A program made the position numbers and the translations under genes. The notes below the pieces were generated by a model, which did not search any database, had not been told where the DNA came from, and saw nothing but the letters and a program-made list of their open reading frames with translations. From NCBI GenBank assembly GCA_014773175.1, contig VXCM01002511.1, positions 39,086 to 103,085 on the forward strand: a stretch of 64,000 bases of DNA. The letters run 5' to 3'. This stretch comes from Lucifuga dentata (lineage: Eukaryota > Chordata > Actinopteri > Ophidiiformes > Bythitidae). Shown piece by piece: positions 11,868 through 21,198 of this stretch. Numbering within the stretch: the stretch's first letter is position 1; the number at the start of each line of letters is the position of its first letter.

Positions 11868-12456
11868 TTAAAGGACCATATCATGCATTTTGCATGTTTG
11901 AGCCTAATACATTCAATTTTCATACGTTACATTACTGACAATTCCCAAAGGATAAAACCGTATTGCAGCTTTTCTGATATTTTGCTAAATCTCTTAATCT
12001 TTCAAAATCAAATATTCAAGCGACACACCCACCTTAAAAATCCATGTTTCTCCTGCTAATAGTTATGCAGCCTTATGAAGTCACGGTCCTTTAATTTTTT
12101 CCATAAACACAGATCCTCTTTTGGGACTATATTTCCCGGTGGAGGCATACATTCACTCCACACTTTTTATTGCACTTAAGTGCTAAAATTACATAACTTC
12201 TAAAAAATACACGTCTTGTTGGCGATGATGGATTACCTATCCCAAGAATGTTTCAAGTATCAACAAGGTTCAACGAGTTGATTTTAATAGCGTACCAGAA
12301 TGAACTGAAACCAATGGAGGTCTGGAAGGTAGGAAAAACATTTTTAATTCACCGTTCCAGTAGTATGCTTTGGGAAATGATTGTCAGTAACATTACGTGT
12401 ATGAAAACTGAATATATTAGGCTCAAACATGAAAAATTGATGGTATGGTCCTTTAA
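11868..12456. mobile_element. TTAAAGGACC MITE, copy 1
   Basis: A 589-bp element starting TTAAAGGACCATA and ending TATGGTCCTTTAA. The outer ~100 bp of the two ends are imperfect inverted repeats (GCATGTTTGAGCCTAATA against its complement). It has no ORF of note. The terminal TTAA on each side suggests TTAA target duplication, as in T2-type or piggyBac-related MITEs. It lies just downstream of cfap53. Confidence 0.85.
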
Positions 12457-12609
12457 GTAGTTTAGGATCCTGCTAACTGACAAACAAGCAAACAAACATT
12501 ACCTGTTTAGTGGAGGTCAGGAAATGAAAACAATATGAGCATCAAGTATTCTGATGTGTTGTTAGGAAAACAGCAAAGGCACAGACAAATCTTCATTGCA
12601 TGTAAATAT

Positions 12610-12615
12610 TTTATT
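12610..12615 (-). terminator. cfap53 poly(A) signal candidate
   Basis: The minus strand reads AATAAA about 110 nt after the cfap53 stop codon. It is the first canonical signal in the 3' flank. Confidence 0.6.
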
Positions 12616-12723
12616 TTGAGTCATATTTCCTTATTTTAATAAACAATTAACTTGAGGAAAAGTGTTTGTGTGAGTCAGTTCCATGTCTAATGTAATTATG
12701 TGTATCATCAGACGTGTTTCAGT

Positions 12724-12958
12724 TCAGCTGGTGCTGGCAGGCCTGGAACCCTCCGTTCTTCTAAAGATGTGGGTGGCGGCGGCGTGGGAAACGGGTCTGG
12801 ACAGCATTTCCTCTTTTATCTTATCGTACTGCGCTTGCGAGACCAAACCATGCTGGTATTCCCTCTCTGCCTCAGCTTCCTCCTCACAATGCAAATGCTG
12901 CTGATGCAGCATCTGGGCCAGCAGGTCTGCCTGGTACGCTTGGCATGTCTGCTTAAGG
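12724..12958 (-). CDS. cfap53: cfap53 exon 8 (terminal)
   Basis: 235 nt from RLKQTCQAYQADLLAQM to the TGA at 12,724-12,726. Acceptor gtgttgcag. It matches the family's C-terminal RRQRLAQEYRKQLQ block in position. Confidence 0.9.
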
Positions 12959-15900
12959 CTGCAACACAGATCGTTACGGTGCGCCAGTCTGATTAAAGTC
13001 TGACAAGTCAGAAAAAGATCATGTGTGTTTGAGTTTTTAGATTTTTTGTGACATACCGCATTTTCTCTTCCTCATCCAACAGTTTTATCTCCTCAAGGAC
13101 TCTGTTCAGCTCATCCCTGTCCTTGGTCAGCTGCATTTGTTTTTGCCTGTTCAGATCCACTACAGCGCACACACACACACACACACACATCACACGCACA
13201 CACACACATCACACGCACACACATATCACATGTACACACATACCACGTGCACAGGCACACACACCACATGCACGCACAGAGTCAATGTCATACAACAGAA
13301 ATTGCAGCACATCATTATTAAAAAACAATACCGGTGATTTAGCGTGTTTGACAACCTGCATACATGTTACGTTCCTGAGAGTCATTTCCCAAAACATCCT
13401 TAGTGGTGAATTTTTTGAAATGTTTTTCCTGCCGTCCAGACTGCTATTTGTTTCAGTTCATTCCAGAAGCTATAAAATTAAACTTGTAGAGACTTGAGCT
13501 CAGTAGAAATAAGTAGGCTGTTAATCGTTTAAAAAAAAAAGTAACTAATTAATCGCACAGATTTCTGAGATTAATCTAGATTAATCACAGAAATTTCTAA
13601 TCCATGTTTAAATCCCTGTTTTATCTGCTTTATTGAACTGTTTCTTTACTTTGTCACAGAAACAAGAGAACAACAACTGAATTAATTTGATTTATTTTAT
13701 CTTAAAGGGACTAACTTTATTTTGTAATGGATTATGATAAACTTTCTTTTGTGTTAGCTAACACTTTTATTGAGTTCAGATCAGAAACTAGCTTGGTTGA
13801 TGTGTTAAAAGATGTTAGCATGTTATTCATGCTTCACCACAAGGTGGAAACTGGTCAAGGCTGACGTTTTCTTGTATGGAAAATCATCTTATTCTGAAAA
13901 TAGAGCTTTGTTCAAGGAGAAGTTGATCTTATTTTGAAAAGACTGAATCCTTTTTGTGTAGCGTTAGTTAGCATTAGCTTGAATGCATCACACGCAGCAA
14001 TGCAGTCAGGCTAAAGTGAAGCTAAAAGGCTGTGAAGTTCTTTTAGTTGCTTCTATGTTTTTGATGAATAAAGTTAAAATGACCCACTGCTGAGAGACTG
14101 AGTTTGTCTGATTTCAACAAGAGCCATCGCTGACTTTTAAAAGCAGAACTTTACATCTAAAACTCTGAGCTTTTTCCTTCTCCATCATTAGTGTTATAAT
14201 GTTAGCCACAGGAAGTGGGGAAAAATGAAAACATTAGCATAGCCTCAGGAAGTGAAAACACGGATTCGTTATTAACATTAATTTTTTTTTAACACATTAC
14301 ACAGTCCACATTAATCGCAAAAATTAATGCGTTAATCTTCCCAGCCCTAGAAATAAGTAGAACACTATGTCTGTTAATTTTTTTTTTTTTTTTTTANTTT
14401 TTTTTTTTTTTTTTTAAGTACCTTTATTCAACCTATCCAACACGGAGCTGCATGGAAGACAATGTATGTCTCCGCCAAAGAAGATGGATTTTATCAAGAA
14501 ATGAAAATGACCCTCTATTCTACATTCAGACGTACATGTTAGCAGGTCAAACACTGAATTTTAAGGTGTGTGTATCACCTGAACATTTGATTTTGAAAGA
14601 CTAGGAGATTTGAAAAAAAATGAGAGGAAAACTAAAATACGGTTTAATGTTTTGGAAATTGTTATTCAGGAACGTAACATGTATCTGGGAAGTACTTAGT
14701 GGGTTGCAACATGCAAAAGTGCCGGTATGATCCTTTAAATAGAACTCAAATCGTCTTCCACTCCCATATATGAGACATTTTCTCCTTACATTTTTGCTGG
14801 ATCTGCAGGCAGCGTGTTTCCATCACATCCTTCATCAGCTGACTCACGGCCTCCCGCTGCTTCTGCCTCTCCTTGTCCTGTTTAGCCCAGGCTTTTTCCA
14901 TTTCTGCTTTTATCAGCTTGTCTGTCTCTTCCTCCTCTCTCATCTCTTTTTCCAGCTCAGCCACCAAGTATTGCCGGTATCTTTGCTGCTCCTCCCACAT
15001 CTCAATCTGAAAAACATACACGGGTTTCTTTAAAAATCTAAATTTGCAGGTCAAAATCGGGGTCGGCTTATACACGAGATTGGCTAATACATATATATTT
15101 TCAGTTCAGTGGGTTATTCTATATTTGTCAGCACCTTTGTGCATTATCTTACTTTTCCATAAAATCATTTTGTATAGTATAACCTACAGAGACACTTTTG
15201 GGAGCTTTCAGTGTTTGTTTTTCCACGCAAGTCCACTCTCATGGCACTCTGGGGCCATCTGCTGGCCATACTGGTCATTAATTCAAGCAACAGAAATGTT
15301 TACGTGCAAAACATACAATGAGATCATAACATCCGTTTGGTTCATTTTAAGATTTTAAACAAACTACATCATAATTCTCAGGGCATTTCTTACATGTTAA
15401 GTATCACAGCAGATGTTTTACAGCTGCAATTCCAGTCGAATGCTGAAGGGAAACAATGACTTTTTAAAATTTTTGATACTGTTAATTTTATATTTTTTTA
15501 TATATACAATTTTTGTATTTTTTACTTAATATAATCATGATACACTTAAAGGACCATACCAGTCATTTTGCATGTTTGAGCCCAACATACCGTATAAGCT
15601 GGAGTCTAAGCCAGTCTCATGTATAAGCCGACCCCCTGATGTTGTTCCATCAGTTTATTTGTTTAGCAAATTACCTGTTTTTCTGGATATTGTCATAGTA
15701 TTCCTCTGATTTTCTGAAAATAATCCTCGTACCGGTAAACATGATATTTATTTCAGCAGCTGATTACTGTAACTGACCAATCACTGGCTGCTTACTGGCT
15801 GCCGCAAAATGTGCTGGATAAGATGTTTAGTCAGGAAATATCTCATTCTAAGGTATGATTTAAACTATTTTCCATGGTAGTGCTAATGGTATTATTTCCA

Positions 15901-18543
15901 TCCCTGGAAATTTCATTCTCTGGGGTCAAATTTGAATTTCTCCTGTTTAAGCCGACCCCCGATCTGCTTTGTGAAATTTGGTAATATGGCTTATATTCGA
16001 GTATGTACGGTATTCAATTTTCATACATGTTACGTTACTGACAGTCATTTCCCAAAGGATAAAACTGTATTTCAGCTTTCCTGATATTTTGCAAACTCTC
16101 TTAATCTTTCAAAATCAAATATTCAAGCGATACACCCACCTTAAAAATCCATGTTTCTCCTGCTAATAGTTACACAGCCTTATGAAGTCACTGTCCTTTA
16201 AATTTTTCCATAAACACAGGTCTTCTTTTGGGACTACATTCCCCGGTGGAGACATACATTCACTCCATGCTTTTTATTGCACTTAAATGTTAAAATTACG
16301 TAATTTTGAAAAAAAAAAACCTGAATACACGTCTTGTTGGTGATGATGGATTACCTATCCCAAGAACGTTTCAAGTATCAACAAGTTGATTTTAATAGCA
16401 GAATGAACTGAAACCAATGGAGGTCTGGAAGGTAGGAAAAACATTTTTAATTCACCGTTCCAGTAGTATGCTTTGGGAAATGATTGTCAGGAACATTACG
16501 TGTATGAAAATTGAATATACATTATTAGGCTCAAACGTGCAAAATGGATAGTATGGTCCTTTAATATGTTCATAGTACTTTTTCATCCATTTTGTTGGTT
16601 CAAGTAGAGCATTTCTTTAATAGATTTAATTATTGTAATGGAGAGCTCAAATATAATTTGTCTGAAGCTCCTCGTGTCCAAACTGCGTACCTTCCTCTGA
16701 GCAGCTTCCCGTTTTTCATCCGTTTCACCTTTCAGGAGCTGCTGCAGGATACTCAGGTCCAGTGCCAGCTCCTCCTGTTGCTCCCTGGCCAGGCGCTTCA
16801 TTTTCAGCCGCAAACACTGATCCAGCTGCCGACGCCGTGTCTCCTGAGCCTGCAGCTTCTGATGCTGCTTTTGCTGTTCCTCCAGGCGCAGCATCTCCCC
16901 CTGCTCCCGCTTGCAAGCACAGAAGAAGTACAATATCATTAAAGTGCTTAATGGATTATTTACCGTATATACTCAGTGCTTAATTTGTACCGTAATGCAC
17001 CCACCCCCTGGAAATTTCAATCTGATTTGAATTACTCGGCTGATCCCCCCATTTGTGTTGTGAAATTTGGTTAAAAAAAAACAAAAAAAAAACTCAGATT
17101 ATACTCGATATGGCATTTATCACTAAGAAGAAAATGTGTACAGTGCATACCAGAAGCTGGGCCTCCTCCTCTTTCAGCTGCCTGGCCTGACGTTGCTGCT
17201 GCTCAGCTGCTTCCATCTGAGTCCTGAGGAAGGCCAGCTGCTCCGTGTTTTTCTGCTGCTGCCTCTGGAGTCTCTGGCTCTCTCTCTCCTCCTTAGCTTG
17301 CTGGTCAGCTTCCCACAGCTCGGCAAACAGCCGCTCTTCATCCTGCTGCTGCTGCTGCAGCCTCTGCCTCATCTGCAGCTGAGCGGCCCGCTCCATGCAA
17401 ACTTGCTCGTCTTTGCGTTTGTTTTGGATGGCGCGAAGGTCGTCACACCCTTCCCTGAAAAGAGTCGACATCACTCACATGCCGAACACAAAACTGTTTG
17501 CTGAACACGTGATGGAAGTTGCGTGTACCTGAATTGCTGCTCCAGTTTGTCTGACACCAGCTGCTGCCTTTCAGTCTCTCTTCTTTCCTTCAACGTTCTT
17601 ACTCTTTCTCGCATCTTAGCTTGTTTTTCCAATATCGTCTCCTTCTTGCCATCCATTTCTTTCAGGAGTTGCTTTTCTTCAGCCTCCAACATAATACGCA
17701 GCCTTGGGGAGAGAAGCAGGTGAACGATTCTTGTGTAAATTAAAAGTCTCTTATAATGTCAAATTTTATGATTGTGCCTGTTCATAGACAAACCTTTCTC
17801 TCCTCTCCTCAATGCTCATCTCATATTGGTTCATAGCATCATTGACTTGTCGATGAATAGTCCTTTTCAGGATATGGCGATCAGTGCTCTTCAGCCATGA
17901 GGACTTCACTTCACAAGTCTGCTGGGACTGAGTGAACTCCAGCATCTTCTGCCTGGCATCTGCCTTTTTTCGTCTCTCCAGCATGAGGTAGTCTGCCCGC
18001 TTCGATGATGGGAGCTTTGCTCTCTGTGACAGAGCGATGGTGCAAACACTTGTTTCTTTTTTTTGTTTTTGTTTTTTTTTAACAAACTGGTCTTAGGAAC
18101 TTGGATTTTTCCGACCTCCTACTTGGAAAACTGCATTGGAATAGCATGCGAAGGCGGAGCTCCATCCGGGAAACTCGGACCAAAATGATCTACCATGATT
18201 TTATGTATGACGTCACTCAATATGGCAGCGGAAGCAAGCTTTGTGAATGGAAATGATCAGCTAGCAGGTGAATTAAGTATTTTTTCTTACATGACATTGA
18301 AATGAAAAAGGTCAAAATATATCACCAAGTAAACTATCTACACTAGTGTATAATAACTGTTTGCCATTTAAACATAAGTGTAAATAATTTCAGAATATTA
18401 CTTCTCTGCACAAATTAATACTGTAATTAATATATTGTAAAAGAACACAACCAGTCTTGTAGTCTAACTTTACTTTACTTAGTATTTATTACTAAGTTTA
18501 ATTAATTTTACTGTATTTATTGGTGTTCAGCCATGATTATTAT

Positions 18544-18585
<42 letters not shown>

Positions 18586-19383
18586 GTTTGGCTGAAAAGG
18601 TTTGAGGTCTTAAGTCGGATTTTTCCGGAAGTTCCCACTTCCGACCTCAAACCGTTCCAGCCAAATATGATCAAAAAAGCACAGCTGAACACAAATAAAT
18701 ACTGTAAAATTAATTAAATTTCGTAACAAATGCTAACTAAAGTAAAGTTAGACTACAGGACTGTCTGGTTGTGTTGTTTTACAATGTTAGTAATGCTGTG
18801 GGTGTTAAACATTTGTGCAGAGAAGTAATATTATGAAATTATTTACACTTAGTTATCAATCGCAATCAGTTATACAAAATAGATAGTTAACTTGGCGACA
18901 TATTCCGACCCTTTTCTTTAAATTTCACGCAAGAAAAAACACTTTATTCGCCTGTTAGCTGATCATTTCCATTCATAAAGCTCACTTCGGGCACTGTCAT
19001 GTTGAATGACGTCATACTCGTAAATTGGGGTAGATAATTTTGGTCCGAGATTCCCAGTCTTCCAGTGCCGTTCCAACGCATTTTTCAAAGTAGGAAGTCG
19101 GAAAAGCCCGAATTCCGAGGTCTGTCGAACGCAGAGTAAAGCCAAGCCAGCCACCATTCGCACTTTCACAGTGACTGTAAAGTTTAGAATAAGGGAGCAC
19201 TTATTTTGTAGCTGCGGCTGGTTTGATATAAAAATGTAAAAATAAATTAGCAGTCATAAAAGCTACAGGGAAAACACTGACGATTCGTTCTTTTATCTGT
19301 CTCTTTCTTACCACAGCCACAGAATGAGGAGTTGGTCCGGTGAACTCTCGACACTGACGTCTTGTTCTCTGACTGGCCAACAT
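12724..19383 (-). CDS. cfap53: Cilia- and flagella-associated protein 53
   Basis: Eight exons join across GT-AG introns into 1,554 nt, 517 residues plus TGA (human CFAP53 is 514). Exons: 19,383-19,312; 18,023-17,794; 17,702-17,529; 17,454-17,151; 16,909-16,691; 15,006-14,790; 13,159-13,057; 12,958-12,724. The N-terminus carries EFTGPTPHSVAV, matching the family's KGPTPKVVIV block; the rest is almost continuous coiled coil rich in Glu, Gln, Arg and Lys, with family matches such as SIEERRE, LFAELWEADQQAKEERESQR and RQLKEEEAQL. CFAP53 is a coiled-coil protein of motile cilia and centriolar satellites, an inner microtubule-doublet component needed for beating and for left-right asymmetry. No frameshift or stop was found. 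The start is the first ATG and precedes the conserved GPTP block. Introns hold MITEs and microsatellites. A likely RFX X-box lies upstream. Confidence 0.93.
13057..13159 (-). CDS. cfap53: cfap53 exon 7
   Basis: 103 nt encoding DLNRQKQMQLTKDRDEL and following. The acceptor (gcgctgtag) is preceded by a TG-repeat, not a normal pyrimidine tract. Donor gtatgt. The TTG codon split across exons 6 and 7 keeps the frame. Confidence 0.87.
13168..13268. repeat. (AC)n microsatellite at intron 6 acceptor
   Basis: Compound AC array with AT/GC interruptions. On the cfap53 strand it is a TG-repeat ending nine bases before the exon 7 acceptor. Confidence 0.9.
13338..14738. mobile_element. Old TTAAAGGACC-type MITE, split by insertion
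   Basis: Fragments 13,338-13,516 and 14,361-14,738 match the two halves of the MITE family (catacatgttacg, caaaacatcctt, gtttcagttcattcc; then ttgattttgaaaga, aacgtaacatgt, tatgatcctttaa). It is diverged and carries the separate element at 13,517-14,347 within intron 6 of cfap53. It also contains a T-tract with a single N at 14,397. Confidence 0.6.
13517..14347. mobile_element. 831-bp insertion with 13-bp direct repeats
   Basis: The exact 13-mer tagaaataagtag stands at 13,504-13,516 and again at 14,348-14,360. The segment between starts ggctgttaatcg and ends ttaatcttcccagccc, giving short inverted ends (ggctg/cagcc). It is rich in TTAATCG and TTAGC motifs and has no ORF of note. The family is unknown. 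Confidence 0.65.
14790..15006 (-). CDS. cfap53: cfap53 exon 6
   Basis: 217 nt starting IEMWEEQQRYRQYLVAELE. Acceptor gtttttcag, donor gtaagg, ending in phase 1. Confidence 0.9.
15546..16564. mobile_element. TTAAAGGACC MITE, copy 2 (interrupted)
   Basis: Both termini are intact (ttaaaggaccata, gtatggtcctttaa). A second element splits the left arm at 15,590-16,010. The whole lies in intron 5 of cfap53. Confidence 0.8.
15590..16010. mobile_element. Nested MITE with TA target duplication
   Basis: A 421-bp segment with ends ccgta.../...tacgg is flanked by TA at 15,588-15,589 and 16,011-16,012. Removing it restores the host MITE (aacata/ttcaatttt). It contains two 'aagccgaccccc' motifs. The TA duplication suggests Tc1/mariner mobilisation. 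Related fragments lie at 16,965-17,110 and, inverted, at 26,645-26,790. Confidence 0.65.
16691..16909 (-). CDS. cfap53: cfap53 exon 5
   Basis: 219 nt, phase 0 at both ends, residues 261-333. Acceptor tgcttgcaag, donor gtacgc. Skipping it would keep the frame. Confidence 0.88.
16965..17110. repeat. Fragment of the CCGTATA MITE family
   Basis: Matches the right part of the 15,590-16,010 element (gaaattt, ccccc, ttgtgaaatttggt, atactcga). It lies in intron 4 of cfap53. Confidence 0.5.
17151..17454 (-). CDS. cfap53: cfap53 exon 4
   Basis: 304 nt, residues 159-260, the longest exon. Acceptor cttttcag, donor gtatgc. It holds a Gln-rich run (QQQQQDEERLFAELWE). Confidence 0.9.
17529..17702 (-). CDS. 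cfap53: cfap53 exon 3
   Basis: 174 nt encoding LRIMLEAEEKQLL to KLEQQF, coiled coil. Acceptor ctccccaag, donor gtacac. Confidence 0.9.
17794..18023 (-). CDS. cfap53: cfap53 exon 2
   Basis: 230 nt, residues 25-100 and two bases of codon 101. The acceptor is ctctgtcacag; the donor gtttgt is weak but is the only one giving frame continuity into exon 3. Confidence 0.9.
18096..19121. mobile_element. ~1-kb foldback element in cfap53 intron 1
   Basis: The left arm (ttccgacctcctacttgg... ctcggaccaaaat... gacgtcactcaa... gaatggaaatgatcagcta) is the reverse complement of the right arm with moderate divergence. The centre has a further hairpin (18,586-18,609 with 18,643-18,665) around a poly-T tract at 18,547-18,583. 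Each arm holds a TGACGTCA-like site. No ORF. It occupies most of the 1.29-kb intron. Confidence 0.75.
19312..19383 (-). CDS. cfap53: cfap53 exon 1
   Basis: Codes for residues 1-24 and ends in phase 0 before donor gtaaga. It contains the family's N-terminal GPTP motif. Confidence 0.9.
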
Positions 19384-19521
19384 TTTACATGAAAAACATC
19401 TACAGCTATCTATGACTAATAATTTATGCTGTTAGAGTTTTCCACCCTTGTAGCGCTCCAGATATATTTATTACTTTGACGACGAGGCCGCTCAAAACAT
19501 GACTACCGCAGTTGACTTCCA

Positions 19522-19535
19522 GTTGCCATGGTGAC
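19522..19535 (-). promoter_or_regulatory. RFX X-box-like site of cfap53
   Basis: The 14-mer gttgccatggtgac fits the RFX X-box consensus GTNRCC-(0-3)-RGYAAC on its left half, with one mismatch class on the right. It stands 139 bp upstream of the cfap53 ATG. RFX factors switch on motile-cilium genes, so both position and gene type fit. Confidence 0.6.
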
Positions 19536-19559
19536 CACAAACATAAGGACGTGATGGAG

Positions 19560-19848
19560 GAAACAGCGCCCCTTGGTAATCTGGCAAATTCATAATACAC
19601 CGAGTTATTCAGGTAAACATGTGCAGCAACCTAATGCGAAAATAATAATAATAATAATAATAATAATACAGCTCTGTGGTAGATTCTGTCTTTTTTTTCC
19701 TTTTATTTTGTTGGCCCTGCAGCCTTGATTTAATTTATAGGCTTTGTAAATATGCTCTGATGCCTTATTATGGAACCTATCACAGTTCTAAGTAGTTCTG
19801 CATGACATAGTGGCTCAAATGCAATGTTCAGTAGTCTTACTGCAGAGA

Positions 19849-19880
<32 letters not shown>

Positions 19881-19918
19881 TAGAGANGCTCAAATGCAAT
19901 GTTCAGTAGTCTTACTGC

Positions 19919-19951
<33 letters not shown>

Positions 19952-20611
19952 GAGGACTCAGGCTAACCTAGATGATCAGACCACTTTTAATGAATAGTTA
20001 ATACACTGTATTTGTGGATGACATTGCCTCCAAAACTGGATTTTTTCATTATTTTAAGAATGTGGCTGAGCCAGCCTCACATCAACACTGGATACCCTTT
20101 CATGTTGACCCAATTGCAGTTAATAATGATAAAATGACATCTGACAGATGAGGTGCAGGGCATCAGAGGCAGCAGAGGATCAGTGGGTCTGGAGAGGATG
20201 TGAGCAACACACACACACACGCACATACTGTGACAGAGTTAGCACATGCACATGATAAAACTTCTGTTTCTGTCACGTGTGTGTGTTTGTCTCTCTGCAC
20301 CCTCAGGAATCCAGGCACAGAGAGCATAATAGGGCATAAACAGGAGTCTGAAGGTAAAAATCTGCTGATTTCTACACATGAATTTCACACATGTTCTCTG
20401 TATGTATGGTGTTATGTTACTTTCAAAATAATGGGCGCGCCAAATGAGCTCACATGAGACAGAGACAGGAATCAAGAGCATAAAAACAGAAAATAAGAGG
20501 TCAGAAGCAACGTTGTAGTGACAAACGTTATCATGAATAAACATAAGTTGTGAAAGGGTACAGACATGAGAACTTTATTTTTCCAACCAAAACTATGTCA
20601 TGGATTAAGGT
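19560..20611. repeat. Intergenic with (AAT)n and (GA)n arrays
   Basis: (AAT)n at 19,640-19,668 and (GA)n at 19,844-19,886 and 19,919-19,953. The segment starting gctcaaatgcaatg (19,813) is repeated after a single N at 19,887, probably an assembly overlap. No gene was seen. Confidence 0.6.
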
Positions 20612-21198
20612 TTAAAGCACCATACCACCCATTTTGCATGTTTGAGCATAATATATTCATTTTCATACATGTTACGTCACTGACAATCATTTCCCAAAGG
20701 ATAAAACTGTATTTAAGCTTTACGGATATTTTGCTAAATCTCTTAATCTTTCAAAATCAAATATTCAAGTGATACACCCACCTTAAAAATCCATGTTTCT
20801 CCTGCTAATAGTTACACAGCCTTATGAAGTCACGGTCCTTTAAATTTTTCCATAAACGCAGGTCTTCTTTTGGGACTATATTCCCCGGTGGAGGCATACA
20901 TTCACTCCACGCTTTTTATTGAGCTTAAACACTAAAATTACATAACTTCTAAAAAAACCTGAATACACGTCTTGTTGGTGATGATGGATTACCTATCCCA
21001 AGAACGTTTACAGTATCAACAAGTTGATTTTAATAGCAGAATGAACTGAAACCAATGGAGGTCTGGAAGGTAGGAAAAACATTTTTAATTCACCGTTCCA
21101 GTAGTATGTTTTGGGAAATGATTGTCAGTAATGTTACAGGTGTGAAAACTGAATATATTAGGCTCAAACATGCAAAATGGGTGGTATGGTCCTTTTAA
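20612..21198. mobile_element. TTAAAGGACC MITE, copy 3
   Basis: 587 bp, termini ttaaagcaccata and tatggtccttttaa. About 300 bp of its interior is virtually identical to copies 5 and 8. Confidence 0.85.

Noticed and set aside
16592..17504. Plus-strand frames opposite cfap53 exons 4 and 5
   Set aside because: They are Leu-rich shadows of the Gln/Glu coiled-coil codons on the coding strand.
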